Positions 1 through 7,816 of a stretch of DNA of 64,000 nt are shown here, piece by piece. The translations under genes were made by a program, and so were the position numbers. Below the pieces are notes generated by a model, which saw only the letters and a program-made list of their open reading frames with translations, was not told the origin of the DNA and made no database searches. The stretch spans positions 242,789 through 306,788 of the forward strand of contig NZ_CP059203.1 in the NCBI RefSeq assembly GCF_014251955.1. Direction: 5' to 3'. The stretch comes from Blattabacterium cuenoti (GTDB taxonomy: Bacteria > Bacteroidota > Bacteroidia > Flavobacteriales > Blattabacteriaceae). Within the stretch, counting starts at the first letter, position 1. Each line of letters opens with the position of its first letter.

Positions 1-444
1 ATAGCATTAATGGCTTCTTATGTAGTAAAAGCTTTTGATATAGAACCCCATATAGCTATGTTATCTTTTCAAAATTTTTCATCCAGTTCGAAAACTTCTT
101 CTAAAGTATCTCAAACCGTTGCTTTTTTACATAAAAAATATCCAGATTTAATAGTAGATGGAGAATTACAACCAGATTTTGCATTAAATGAATTTTTGTT
201 AGCTAGTAAATTTCCTTTTTCTAAACTTGTTAAAAAAAGAGCAAATATTTTTATTTTCCCAAATCTTGAATCGGGAAATTTAACTTATAAATTTATTAGA
301 GGATTAGGAAATGTTCAAACTATTGGACCAGTTATGTTAGGAATGCGAAAACCAGCACATGTAATGCAAATGCAATCTAGTATAGAAGAAATTGTGAATT
401 TAGCTACTTTATCCGTAATAGATGCGCAAATTAGAAAAAATTAA
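1..444 (+). CDS. maeB: NADP-dependent malic enzyme, C-terminal end (partial)
   Basis: The frame is open from base 1, so only the last 147 residues lie in the window. They match the phosphotransacetylase-like C-terminal domain found on MaeB-type malic enzymes. The visible pieces are DGELQPDFALN, a FPNLESGNLTYK segment like the FPDLNAGN part of Pta, and IGPVMLGMRKPAHVM near the end. MaeB oxidatively decarboxylates malate to pyruvate in the cytosol and makes NADPH; the Pta-like part is regarded as regulatory. A true phosphotransacetylase is the alternative, since the catalytic N-terminal half is outside the window. The stop overlaps the convergent murI by 14 bases. Confidence 0.8.
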   Translation: MALMASYVVKAFDIEPHIAMLSFQNFSSSSKTSSKVSQTVAFLHKKYPDLIVDGELQPDFALNEFLLASKFPFSKLVKKRANIFIFPNLESGNLTYKFIRGLGNVQTIGPVMLGMRKPAHVMQMQSSIEEIVNLATLSVIDAQIRKN

Positions 445-1261
445 AAATATGTGTTTTAAAAAAAACTTTTTTTCCAAAAAAAATTTGAACTTGTTTTTTA
501 AAAAATGAAGAAACAGAACTTGATGTATAAAAGATAGAGATAGGATTATTATTCCATGTAGGATTAGGATGAAATAAATTATTTTCATATAATTTTTTTT
601 GTATATCTTGAACTACTATTTTTTGTACATCAATTATGCGTACTTTTCCATGATAAAAATTATTTATTTCATTTTTTATAAATAGATAATGAGTACAAGC
701 TAATAATAATGTATCTATTGATTTCAAATGATTCAAATAATATTCAATGATAGAATGAATCTTTTTTTTTTCAAATCCATTTTCAATAATAGAAGCTAAT
801 AAAGGGGTCTCCATTTGAACTATATCCAAATCTAAATGATGAAAATATTTTTTTATTTTTTTTGGAAAAAAATTTGAACGTATAGTAGCAGGGGTTGCCA
901 TAATTCCTATTTTTTTAGAGGAAATTAATGTATTATTTTTTATTACAGGTTCTATCACGTTAAATATTAATAATTTTTTACAAAATTCTTTTTTAATGAT
1001 CTCTAAAGCGTTAGAGACTATTGTATTGCAAGCGATGACTATTGCTTTGCATTTTTTTTTGTAAAGAAAAGAAGCAATTTTTATTGAATATTTTTTAATA
1101 AATTCTTTAGATTTATCTCCATAAGGCATATTTGCAGTATCTCCAAAATAAATAATACATTCATTAGGCATATGTATTTTAATTTCTTTAGCTATCAGAA
1201 GTCCTCCAATTCCAGAATCAAATATTCCTATCGGAGATGATGATGATGGAATCATTATCAT
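431..1261 (-). CDS. murI: Glutamate racemase
   Basis: This 276-residue protein interconverts L- and D-glutamate in the cytosol and supplies D-Glu for MurD. The two catalytic cysteines are present: C78 in ACNT and C189 in ACTH, with H191 beside the second. The substrate-binding segments DSGIGG (15-20) and YFGDTANMPYG (38-48) are also intact. The N-terminus holds a run of four serines encoded by a GAT/ATC-type trinucleotide repeat, so the exact start could be the ATG two codons downstream. It lies 14 bases after rpsT on the same strand and is probably cotranscribed with tRNA-Glu and rpsT. Its 3' end overlaps maeB. Confidence 0.93.
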   Translation of the reverse strand: MIMIPSSSSPIGIFDSGIGGLLIAKEIKIHMPNECIIYFGDTANMPYGDKSKEFIKKYSIKIASFLYKKKCKAIVIACNTIVSNALEIIKKEFCKKLLIFNVIEPVIKNNTLISSKKIGIMATPATIRSNFFPKKIKKYFHHLDLDIVQMETPLLASIIENGFEKKKIHSIIEYYLNHLKSIDTLLLACTHYLFIKNEINNFYHGKVRIIDVQKIVVQDIQKKLYENNLFHPNPTWNNNPISIFYTSSSVSSFFKKQVQIFFGKKVFFKTHIFNFF

Positions 1262-1275
1262 TTTTTTTTCTTCTT

Positions 1276-1524
1276 TTATTTTTTTAATAAAAAATTTTTA
1301 CTTAATTTTTTTTTTAACCTTGCAGCTTTATTCATATGGATGATATTTCTTTTAGCTAACTTATCTATCATAGAAAATATCTTGGAAAATTCTTCTTTTT
1401 TATTTTCCTTTATTTTTATTAATTTTTTAATAGCTGTCCTTGTACTTTTATATACATATTTATTCCGTAAACGTCGGGTGTGGTTCTGTCTAATCCTTTT
1501 TATAGCAGATAAATGATTTGCCAT
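1276..1524 (-). CDS. rpsT: 30S ribosomal protein S20
   Basis: S20 is a small, very basic protein that binds 16S rRNA in the small subunit. The 82-residue product begins MANHLSAIKRIRQN, the family's usual start. A longer open frame runs upstream, but its extra codons would lie across tRNA-Glu, so the MAN start at 1524 was chosen. The lysine- and arginine-rich helical pattern is preserved throughout. It sits 26 bases downstream of tRNA-Glu and just upstream of murI on the same strand. Confidence 0.93.
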   Translation of the reverse strand: MANHLSAIKRIRQNHTRRLRNKYVYKSTRTAIKKLIKIKENKKEEFSKIFSMIDKLAKRNIIHMNKAARLKKKLSKNFLLKK

Positions 1525-1550
1525 GTTTATATATATAATAAATAAAATAA

Positions 1551-1622
1551 TAGCCCATAGGGGAATCGAACCCCTCTTTCCAGGATGAAAACCTGATGTC
1601 CTAACCAATAGACGAATGGGCC
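1551..1622 (-). tRNA. trnE: tRNA-Glu (UUC)
   Basis: On the minus strand the sequence folds as a cloverleaf. The acceptor stem is GGCCCAT with ATGGGCT, closed by one G-U pair, and the discriminator is A. The anticodon loop TTTTCAT lies between CAGG and CCTG and gives anticodon UUC. The T arm is GGGGTTCGATTCCCC. CCA is not encoded. It lies directly upstream of rpsT and probably shares its transcript. Confidence 0.95.
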
Positions 1623-1695
1623 TTTACTTCAGATTCTTCATCTCATTAAAAAGTACAAATTAAATTTTTTTTATGTTTAATACAAGTATTTTACT

Positions 1696-1703
1696 TATAT
1701 TTG
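1696..1703 (+). promoter_or_regulatory. Candidate -7 element for the NlpC/P60 gene
   Basis: TATATTTG matches the Bacteroidetes -7 consensus TAnnTTTG. A transcript from here would start near 1710, just before the open frame that begins at 1717 with a signal-peptide-like segment. No clear TTG -33 element is visible. Such an 8-mer occurs by chance about once per 1-2 kb per strand in DNA this AT-rich. Confidence 0.45.
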
Positions 1704-1764
1704 TTTGATGGTCTGAACTTTTGTTCTTGGAAATTTTTTTCAAAAAGTAAAAATTATCCTGATC

Positions 1765-2370
1765 ATAAAAAATTCTAAAATTGTTTTTTTTATATTATTT
1801 TACTCTCATTTTTTTTCTATTCCTCTGTTTGGAAATATAGAATATAAGAAGAATAAGAAAAAATATGAAAAAATTTTTTTTAGAAAAAAGAAACAAAAAC
1901 CTTCATCCACAAAAAAATCAAAATCAAAAAATGATTATAAAATTTTTGAGAAAAAACTTTTTTCTCAAAAAAAAACTGATTCTATTATTCAAAAAGCTAA
2001 AGATTATATCTATACTCCATATAAATATGGAGGAAATAACAAAGAAGGAATAGACTGTTCTGCTTTTATAAAAAATATTTTTGATTCTCATCAAATATTA
2101 TTACCACGGGTATCTTACAATCAAGCGAAAAAAGGATTTTTCGTTCCCAAAAAACAGATAGAAAAAGGAGATCTATTATTTTTTTCTACAGGAATAGAAA
2201 GAAAAAAAATTAATCATGTGGGAATGGTAATTCATGTAGAGAAAAAACACAACAGCATATTCTTTATTCATGCCTCTACATCAAATGGAGTAATTATTTC
2301 TCAATTATATCAAAAATATTGGAACAATAGGTTTATTACAGCAAGAAGGATTCTTCATTCATCAAAATAA
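1765..2370 (+). CDS. NlpC/P60 cysteine peptidase, no canonical start codon
   Basis: The domain encoded here is a papain-like NlpC/P60 peptidoglycan endopeptidase. Numbered from the ATA at 1765, the catalytic residues are C98 in GIDCSAF, H151 in NHVGMV and H169 in FIHAS. The frame is open from 1717 to the stop at 2368-2370, yet no ATG, GTG or TTG occurs before the catalytic core. From ATA 1765 the translation starts MKNSKIVFFILFYSHFFS, a good signal peptide, so a non-canonical or mutated start (ATA 1765; ATT 1753 and CTG 1759 are alternatives) is proposed. The mature protein has a lysine-rich linker and then the domain, about 201 residues in all. Its end overlaps convergent aroA by 16 bases. 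The catalytic residues argue against a dead gene. The product call is firm; the start is not. Confidence 0.7.
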   Translation: MKNSKIVFFILFYSHFFSIPLFGNIEYKKNKKKYEKIFFRKKKQKPSSTKKSKSKNDYKIFEKKLFSQKKTDSIIQKAKDYIYTPYKYGGNNKEGIDCSAFIKNIFDSHQILLPRVSYNQAKKGFFVPKKQIEKGDLLFFSTGIERKKINHVGMVIHVEKKHNSIFFIHASTSNGVIISQLYQKYWNNRFITARRILHSSK

Positions 2371-3635
2371 TCAATTGAAAATCCTAAATGTTTCAAATCT
2401 TTCCAAAAATCAGGATATGATTTTTCTACAACATTTGGTTCCTCTATTCGCAAAGAATAACATAATCCAAATGGAGAAAAAGCCATAGCCATTCTGTGAT
2501 CTTGATAAGTTTTTATTCTGATAAATGAATTGATTTTTTTTTTTGAAAAAAAATCTGTTATTTCTAAACAAGAACTTGTAATGTGAATTTTTACTCCTAA
2601 TTTGAATAGTTCATTCTTTAATGCTTGTAATCTATCTGTTTCTTTAATTTTTAATGTTTCTAATCCTTTTAATAGACATTTTATTCCTAATGATGCACAA
2701 GTTACAACGATAGTTTGCGCAATATCTGGAGTTTTATTTAGATCCAAATCAATAAATTTGAATGGAGTAAAATCGAACTTTTTATTCAGTACTATTTTAT
2801 TTCTATTAAAAATAGTGGATATTCCAAAATATTTATCATAAATGGAAGTGACTTCTTTATCACCTTGTAAACTTTCATTTTTATGATTATATGATTTTAA
2901 AGTAATATTGCATTTTTTTGATATAGCTGCCATAGAATAGTAATATGAAGCTGAACTCCAATCTGATTCTATAGAGAAACATTTTTTTCCTTTTTTTTTT
3001 CCTGGATAAATATGAATCATATTGTTATTCCAAAAAGCTTTTATCCCAACTTGGGTTAATAAATCAAAAGTCATTTTGATATATGGAATTGATGTAATCT
3101 CTTTTTTTAAATAAATTTTCAGTCCTAAATCAAATTGACTGGCTATTAACATTAAAGAACTAATATATTGACTACTTATTTTTGCATTAACATCAATTTC
3201 TCCCCCTAATATTTTTTTTCCAATAATTTTTATTGGAGGAAATCCTATTTCTTCTAAGTAATAAATTTCTGAACCTAATTTTTTTAAAGCATTTACAAGA
3301 ACGGATATAGGTCTTTCTTTCATTCTATTTGATCCTGTTAAAATCACTTTTTTTCCTTCTTGTATAGAAAAATAGGAAGTTAGAAACCGCATAGCGGTTC
3401 CCGCATGGTGAATGTCTAAGATTTTAATAGAATTAGAAGAAGTATTATGATTATTCAAACTTTTTTTTAGAACTTCTGTATCCTGACAATTAGAAAGATT
3501 TTCTAGATGAATATCATCTGGATAAATAGCTTTTAAAATTAAAAGACGATTAGATATACTTTTAGATCCTGTTATAGATATAGAACCATACAGTGAAGAA
3601 TTTTTTAATTTCTGAATAGTAATGTAAGAATACAT
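2355..3635 (-). CDS. aroA: 3-phosphoshikimate 1-carboxyvinyltransferase (EPSP synthase)
   Basis: The enzyme joins shikimate-3-phosphate and PEP to give EPSP, the sixth step towards chorismate and aromatic amino acids. The 426-residue length is normal. Visible landmarks are GSKSISNR with K25, S26 and R30, HAGTAMRFL (77-85), RMKERPI, the catalytic aspartate D304 in NKTPD, KETDR (331-335) and a late DHRMAMAF. It is the last gene of a tight operon with tktA, tktB and mazG, one base after mazG. Transketolase uses and makes erythrose-4-phosphate, the entry metabolite of this pathway, so the grouping makes metabolic sense. Confidence 0.94.
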   Translation of the reverse strand: MYSYITIQKLKNSSLYGSISITGSKSISNRLLILKAIYPDDIHLENLSNCQDTEVLKKSLNNHNTSSNSIKILDIHHAGTAMRFLTSYFSIQEGKKVILTGSNRMKERPISVLVNALKKLGSEIYYLEEIGFPPIKIIGKKILGGEIDVNAKISSQYISSLMLIASQFDLGLKIYLKKEITSIPYIKMTFDLLTQVGIKAFWNNNMIHIYPGKKKGKKCFSIESDWSSASYYYSMAAISKKCNITLKSYNHKNESLQGDKEVTSIYDKYFGISTIFNRNKIVLNKKFDFTPFKFIDLDLNKTPDIAQTIVVTCASLGIKCLLKGLETLKIKETDRLQALKNELFKLGVKIHITSSCLEITDFFSKKKINSFIRIKTYQDHRMAMAFSPFGLCYSLRIEEPNVVEKSYPDFWKDLKHLGFSIDYFDE

Positions 3636-3636
3636 A

Positions 3637-3996
3637 TTATTTTTTTAGTTTTTCATTACTGTGGTGTCTTTTGTGATCTCTTATTTTCTTTTTTTTTAAC
3701 TTTTTATTAAAAGATTCTTCCAAATTGATTCCAGTTTGATTTGCCAAACAAATTAAAACAAATAATACATCCGCTAATTCTTCTCCCAAATCATCCATTA
3801 TTGAGGTTGTTGCTTCTATATTGTTTTTGAAATCTTTCTTTTGGGATTGTTCTCCATAATTTCTTGCAATAATTCTAGAGACTTCCCCTACTTCTTCAGA
3901 TAATAGAATAGTGTTGGTTAATACGTTAAAATAACGTACTCCATGAGTTATAATCCAATTATGAACTAATTTTTGTATATTTCTTATTTCTAACAT
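3637..3996 (-). CDS. mazG: MazG-like nucleotide pyrophosphohydrolase
   Basis: The protein has 119 residues and a single MazG-type all-alpha fold. It carries the metal-binding pattern EEVGEV followed by GEELADVLFVL, i.e. the ExxE and ExxD pairs that bind Mg2+ in this family. The family hydrolyses NTPs or dNTPs to monophosphates and pyrophosphate, usually as housekeeping. The short form is nearer to the single-domain flavobacterial MazG-like proteins than to the two-domain E. coli MazG. It starts 6 bases after tktB ends and stops one base before aroA. The substrate cannot be read from sequence. Confidence 0.85.
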   Translation of the reverse strand: MLEIRNIQKLVHNWIITHGVRYFNVLTNTILLSEEVGEVSRIIARNYGEQSQKKDFKNNIEATTSIMDDLGEELADVLFVLICLANQTGINLEESFNKKLKKKKIRDHKRHHSNEKLKK

Positions 3997-4002
3997 TTTT
4001 TT

Positions 4003-4980
4003 TTATCGATTCTTTCTTTTTAGTATTCTTTTAACATGATCTATGATGGATTCACGATCAATTTTATATTTATTTAACAATTCCATTGGTTTTCCACTTT
4101 CTCCAAAAGTATCATTTACTGCCACTATACTTTGACAAATAGAATGTTTTTTATTATTTGTTGTAGTAGTAATAATTCTAGCAATACTCTCTCCTAATCC
4201 TCCTAAATAATTATGTTCTTCTGCAGTGACAACACATTTTGTTTTATTAATAGAATTTAAAATAGTTTTCTCATCTAATGGTTTTATTGTATGAACATTG
4301 ATTACTTCACAATTAATTTTTTCTTTTTCGTATAATATTTTAGCGGCTTCTAAAGATTCCCATACCAAATGTCCTGTGCTAACAATAGTTACATCATTTC
4401 CTTGAGTTAAAAGAATTGCTTTTCCAATTTCAAATTTTTGATTTAACTCTGTAAAATTAGCGACAGCAGGACGTCCAAAACGCAAATAAACAGGACCTAA
4501 GTAATCAGCTATAGCTAAAGTAGCGGAGTAAGTTTGATTATAATCACAAGTATTGATTACTGTCATTCCAGGGAGCATTTTCATCATTCCAATATCTTCT
4601 AAACTTTGATGTGTTGCTCCATCTTCTCCTAAAGTTAATCCAGAATGGGAAGCACATATTTTTACATTTTTACAAGAATAAGCAATGGATTGACGTATCT
4701 GGTCATAGACACGAGATGTTGCAAAATTAGCAAATGTTCCAGCAAAAGGAATATATTTTCCAATACTGAGTCCAGCTGCTATGCTCATCATGTTCGCTTC
4801 TGCAATTCCAATTTGGAAAAATCGTTCAGGAAATTCTTTGGAAAATTTATTCATAAATAAAGAGCTAGTCAGATCAGCACATAATGCAACAATTTTTTTA
4901 TTTTTTCTACCTAATAATGTCAAAGCATTTCCAAATCCAGCTCTAGTTTCTTTCAATCCTTTATTTTCATATAATTTCAT
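4003..4980 (-). CDS. tktB: Transketolase, C-terminal subunit
   Basis: This 325-residue chain holds the pyrimidine-binding (PP-type) TPP domain and the C-terminal domain of a split transketolase. The catalytic glutamate is E61 in GIAEANMMSIAAG. Other family segments are SHSGLTLGEDGATHQ (111-125) and YLRFGRP. It pairs with the N-terminal subunit encoded 19 bases upstream to form the TPP enzyme of the non-oxidative pentose phosphate pathway. The cofactor sits between the two subunits. Confusion with a DXP synthase or pyruvate dehydrogenase E1 beta is unlikely, given the adjoining N-subunit and GATHQ motif. Confidence 0.93.
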   Translation of the reverse strand: MKLYENKGLKETRAGFGNALTLLGRKNKKIVALCADLTSSLFMNKFSKEFPERFFQIGIAEANMMSIAAGLSIGKYIPFAGTFANFATSRVYDQIRQSIAYSCKNVKICASHSGLTLGEDGATHQSLEDIGMMKMLPGMTVINTCDYNQTYSATLAIADYLGPVYLRFGRPAVANFTELNQKFEIGKAILLTQGNDVTIVSTGHLVWESLEAAKILYEKEKINCEVINVHTIKPLDEKTILNSINKTKCVVTAEEHNYLGGLGESIARIITTTTNNKKHSICQSIVAVNDTFGESGKPMELLNKYKIDRESIIDHVKRILKRKNR

Positions 4981-4999
4981 AATTTTTTTCTATTCATAT

Positions 5000-5860
5000 T
5001 TATAATGGATAATCTCCTAAATAAGTTTCAGGAAGTTGAGAAAGTGCTTTTTTTAATTCCTTTTGATTAGGAGATTTTCCATGCCATACATGATTTCCTT
5101 TCATAAAATCTACACCATACCCCATTTGGGTATATAAAATAATTAAAATAGGTTTTCTTTTCCCAGTCTCATTTTTTGCTTTTTTTAAAACATTAATAAC
5201 TTTTTCTATATTATTTCCTTCTAATTCTTCTAAAACCATCCAATCAAAAGACTCAAATTTTTTCTTAATATTTCCAAGAGGAAGTACTTTGTCAATAGGG
5301 CCATCTATTTGTTGTCTATTATAATCTACAGTAGCTATATAATTATCTATGTGATTGGCTCCTGCATATAAAACGGCTTCCCATATTTGTCCTTCATTTA
5401 ATTCTCCATCTCCATGTAAACTATAAATGATTCTATTAAATTCTTGACTCAGTTTTTTTGATATAGCTGCTCCAATTGCAACAGACATCCCTTGTCCCAA
5501 GGATCCAGAAGAAATTCGTATTCCTGGAAGACCTCCATGGATGGAAGGGTGTCCTTGTAAACGAGAATTCAACTTTCTGAAAGTTGATAATTCTTTTATA
5601 GAAAAAAAACCCGTACGAGCTAATACACTATAATAAACAGGAGATATATGTCCGTTAGATAGAAAAAAAAGATCTTCTCCTTCACCATCCATAGTAAATT
5701 TTTTTGGATCGAAATACATAATTTTTTGATATAAAGCTACTAAATACTCTGTACATCCTAAGGATCCACCAGGATGTCCCGAGTTTGCGTGATTTACCAT
5801 ACGTAGAATATCTCTTCTTACTTGAGTACATAAGTTCTTTAAATCATTTATATTCATCAT
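5000..5860 (-). CDS. tktA: Transketolase, N-terminal subunit
   Basis: The 286-residue chain is the pyrophosphate-binding half of transketolase. It shows SGHPGGSLG with H29, H71 in LSNGH, and the TPP/Mg2+ signature GDGE (150-153) followed by N181. It transfers two-carbon units between sugar phosphates as a complex with the product of the next gene. Splitting transketolase into two chains is common in Bacteroidetes and some other bacteria. It is the first gene of the tktA-tktB-mazG-aroA unit, whose gaps are 19, 6 and 1 bases, so one promoter upstream of 5860 probably drives all four. Confidence 0.93.
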   Translation of the reverse strand: MMNINDLKNLCTQVRRDILRMVNHANSGHPGGSLGCTEYLVALYQKIMYFDPKKFTMDGEGEDLFFLSNGHISPVYYSVLARTGFFSIKELSTFRKLNSRLQGHPSIHGGLPGIRISSGSLGQGMSVAIGAAISKKLSQEFNRIIYSLHGDGELNEGQIWEAVLYAGANHIDNYIATVDYNRQQIDGPIDKVLPLGNIKKKFESFDWMVLEELEGNNIEKVINVLKKAKNETGKRKPILIILYTQMGYGVDFMKGNHVWHGKSPNQKELKKALSQLPETYLGDYPL

Positions 5861-5990
5861 ATCTCATATTATCATTATTGATTATTAATTAAAAGAAAAA
5901 TTCATAATTTACACGACATGAATTGAATTTGTTTTATTCAAACAATTTTTTCATTTTAAAATCATTAAAAAAGTAAAATTTTCAAACACA

Positions 5991-5998
5991 CAAAAGTA
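5991..5998 (-). promoter_or_regulatory. Candidate -7 element for the tktA operon
   Basis: On the minus strand this reads TACTTTTG, a match to TAnnTTTG. A transcript would begin near 5984 and leave a leader of about 125 bases before tktA. It lies in the 153-base gap that also serves the divergent smpB. No TTG is seen at the expected upstream spacing. Confidence 0.4.
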
Positions 5999-6013
5999 AC
6001 AATTAATTTAATT

Positions 6014-6445
6014 ATGAGTATTCTAAACAGAAAAGCAAGATTTCAATATAAATTTATTGAAGAATATATAGCTGGTATACAATTATTTGGTACTGAAGTA
6101 AAAGCTATAAAACAAAATAAGGCAAATATAACGGAAAGTTTTTGTCAAATAAAAAATGGAGAATTATATTCTATGAATATGTATATTTCTGAATACAAAT
6201 TTGGAACTTATAATAATCATCAAAGCAGAAGAGAAAGAAAATTATTATTAAACAAAAAAGAATTAATGAGAATAGAAAAAAAATTGAAAATTCCTGGATT
6301 GACTGTGATTCCTACTAAACTATTTATTAATGATAGAGGATATATAAAATTACAAATTGTTTTAGCAAAAGGAAAAAAAATATACGATAAACGTGAATCT
6401 ATACGAAAAAAAGATATTCTTCGTGAATTAAAAAAAATGGGTTAA
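6014..6445 (+). CDS. smpB: SsrA-binding protein
   Basis: SmpB binds tmRNA and brings it to ribosomes stalled on broken messages. The 143-residue protein keeps the diagnostic block FGTEVKAIKQNKANITESFCQ (starting near residue 25), then MYISEY, and the basic C-terminal stretch KGKKIYDKRESIRKKD that enters the empty mRNA channel. The ATG is preceded by AT-rich sequence without a Shine-Dalgarno, as usual here. No tmRNA gene is visible in the window. Confidence 0.94.
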   Translation: MSILNRKARFQYKFIEEYIAGIQLFGTEVKAIKQNKANITESFCQIKNGELYSMNMYISEYKFGTYNNHQSRRERKLLLNKKELMRIEKKLKIPGLTVIPTKLFINDRGYIKLQIVLAKGKKIYDKRESIRKKDILRELKKMG

Positions 6446-6575
6446 AAAATTGTTGTTAAATTCATTACTCCAATAAATAAATAAAATGAATGAATGATTC
6501 ATGATCATATCATAAAACATAAAATCAGAAAAATTCATCATACTCATATTCTAAATAAATAGATTCTTAATTTAT

Positions 6576-6583
6576 TATATTTG
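6576..6583 (+). promoter_or_regulatory. Candidate -7 element for the OmpA-like gene
   Basis: TATATTTG matches TAnnTTTG exactly and lies 28 bases before the start codon, which leaves room for a transcript start near 6590. The gene is monocistronic, so a promoter is expected here. Confidence 0.5.
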
Positions 6584-6611
6584 TTTATATTCAAAGAAAT
6601 TATATAGTTTT

Positions 6612-7802
6612 ATGAAAAACGTAAATTTTTTTATTATTACTTTATTTGTTTTTTTTTCATTTGTATTTTCCCAATCTTCTCATTCTACTAAAAAAAAATG
6701 GTCTCTTAAAATAAGATCGCATGATATAAATTATTATCCTGTTAAATCTCCTTTTATTATTAAATCTCCTTTTATAAATTTTTTTCATAAAAAAAATAAT
6801 ACGATTAATCCTTTTTTTTCGGATATAGAAATCGTGCATCATCTCACTAAAAACATAGGATTATATTTTAATAGTACATTAGGAATGGTTGATAATAATA
6901 GATGGAAAATCATGAATTGTTTTTTTGTGAAATTAACCCATGGAATTAATTTTCATCCATTATATCAATATAAAATTGATCCTTATTTAAGATTGGGAGG
7001 TGGATATCATCAATTTAATTACGAGAATAGCATATTGAAATTCAATAATTCAAAATTTTATAAATTAAACCAAAAACATTTTTTTTTGTTGGATGGTGGA
7101 TTAGGAATAAATTTTTGGATTGTTTCTAATGTTGGAATTAATGTTCAAAGTAACTACAATCATGTCATTGCACATCTTTCTAAAGACTATTTGAATTTTT
7201 GGGATCATTCTATGGGATTTGTATTTCGTTTTGGAAATGGGAATAAAAATCAAGAAGAAAAAGAAAAATCTGACTCTGATGTTCTTCTAAAAAAAGAAGA
7301 AAAAGAAAAGAATATTATTACAGATAATTCTGAAGAATATGAAGAAAAGGATAATAGAAAAAATTGCGGAGAAGAGGAAGGGATTGATAAAGATAGAATT
7401 TCAGATAAGAAAAATTTATGTCCTAATCAATTAGGATTAAAAAAATTTAATCTTGAGAAAAACATAATTTTCAAACCTATTTTATTTGGTTCTGGTCAAC
7501 ATGCATTATCTTCCAATTCACTATCTATTATTAATGAAATAGCTGAAATTATGATAAAAAGGATTCCTCATTCTAAATTTTATATAAGTGGATGTACAGA
7601 TTTTTATGGTAAATATTCTTTTAACAAAATTTTATCCATGAAAAGAGCTCATTCTGTATTTAAAGCTTTGGTTTCCAGAGGTGTTAATCCTTATAGGATG
7701 AAAATGAGAGGATTCATAAAATGTAATAAAAAAAATAATGATAAAGGACGACGTGTTGAAATAATCATACGAACAACAAAAAAGAATAAAAAAACCTCTT
7801 AA
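6612..7802 (+). CDS. OmpA-family outer-membrane protein
   Basis: The 396-residue protein has four parts. Residues 1-20 are a signal peptide ending VFSQ. About 30-215 is a region of alternating hydrophobic strands ending in F or Y, as in a small beta-barrel. About 216-270 is a highly charged Lys/Glu linker. About 280-392 is an OmpA-type peptidoglycan-binding domain with GCTDFYG, LSMKRAHSVFKAL and GRRVEI, supplying the Asp and Arg that contact diaminopimelate. It probably anchors the outer membrane to the wall. Residues 44-49 and 50-55 are a tandem duplication (VKSPFI, IKSPFI). The stop codon is shared, in opposite sense, with tatC inside a hairpin. Confidence 0.88.
   Translation: MKNVNFFIITLFVFFSFVFSQSSHSTKKKWSLKIRSHDINYYPVKSPFIIKSPFINFFHKKNNTINPFFSDIEIVHHLTKNIGLYFNSTLGMVDNNRWKIMNCFFVKLTHGINFHPLYQYKIDPYLRLGGGYHQFNYENSILKFNNSKFYKLNQKHFFLLDGGLGINFWIVSNVGINVQSNYNHVIAHLSKDYLNFWDHSMGFVFRFGNGNKNQEEKEKSDSDVLLKKEEKEKNIITDNSEEYEEKDNRKNCGEEEGIDKDRISDKKNLCPNQLGLKKFNLEKNIIFKPILFGSGQHALSSNSLSIINEIAEIMIKRIPHSKFYISGCTDFYGKYSFNKILSMKRAHSVFKALVSRGVNPYRMKMRGFIKCNKKNNDKGRRVEIIIRTTKKNKKTS
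6742..6775 (+). repeat. 18-bp in-frame tandem duplication in the OmpA-like gene
   Basis: The 16-mer TTAAATCTCCTTTTAT occurs at 6742-6757 and again at 6760-6775, a period of 18 bases. It encodes six residues twice over (VKSPFI then IKSPFI), near the N-terminus of the mature protein. Confidence 0.95.
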
Positions 7803-7816
7803 ACAAGAGGTTTTTT
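7789..7816. terminator. Bidirectional intrinsic terminator between the ompA-like gene and tatC
   Basis: A 12-bp stem (A6 CCTCTT against AAGAGG T6) closes a four-base AAAC loop at 7801-7804. The T run follows the stem in either direction, so it can end both convergent transcripts. Both stop codons fall in the four bases 7799-7802, and the stem encodes the last residues of both proteins. Confidence 0.8.

Noticed and set aside
1708-1716. ATG-GTC-TGA in the NlpC/P60 frame, suggesting TGA readthrough
   Set aside because: All other genes use TGA rarely or as stop, and the ATG would lie at or before the likely transcript start.
1865-2053. A 62-codon open frame starting with ATG inside the NlpC/P60 region
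   Set aside because: It is Lys/Phe-rich low complexity and lies in a different frame from the NlpC/P60 domain. A one-base slip at the T8 run could join them, but the product would lack the signal peptide that the other frame encodes further upstream.
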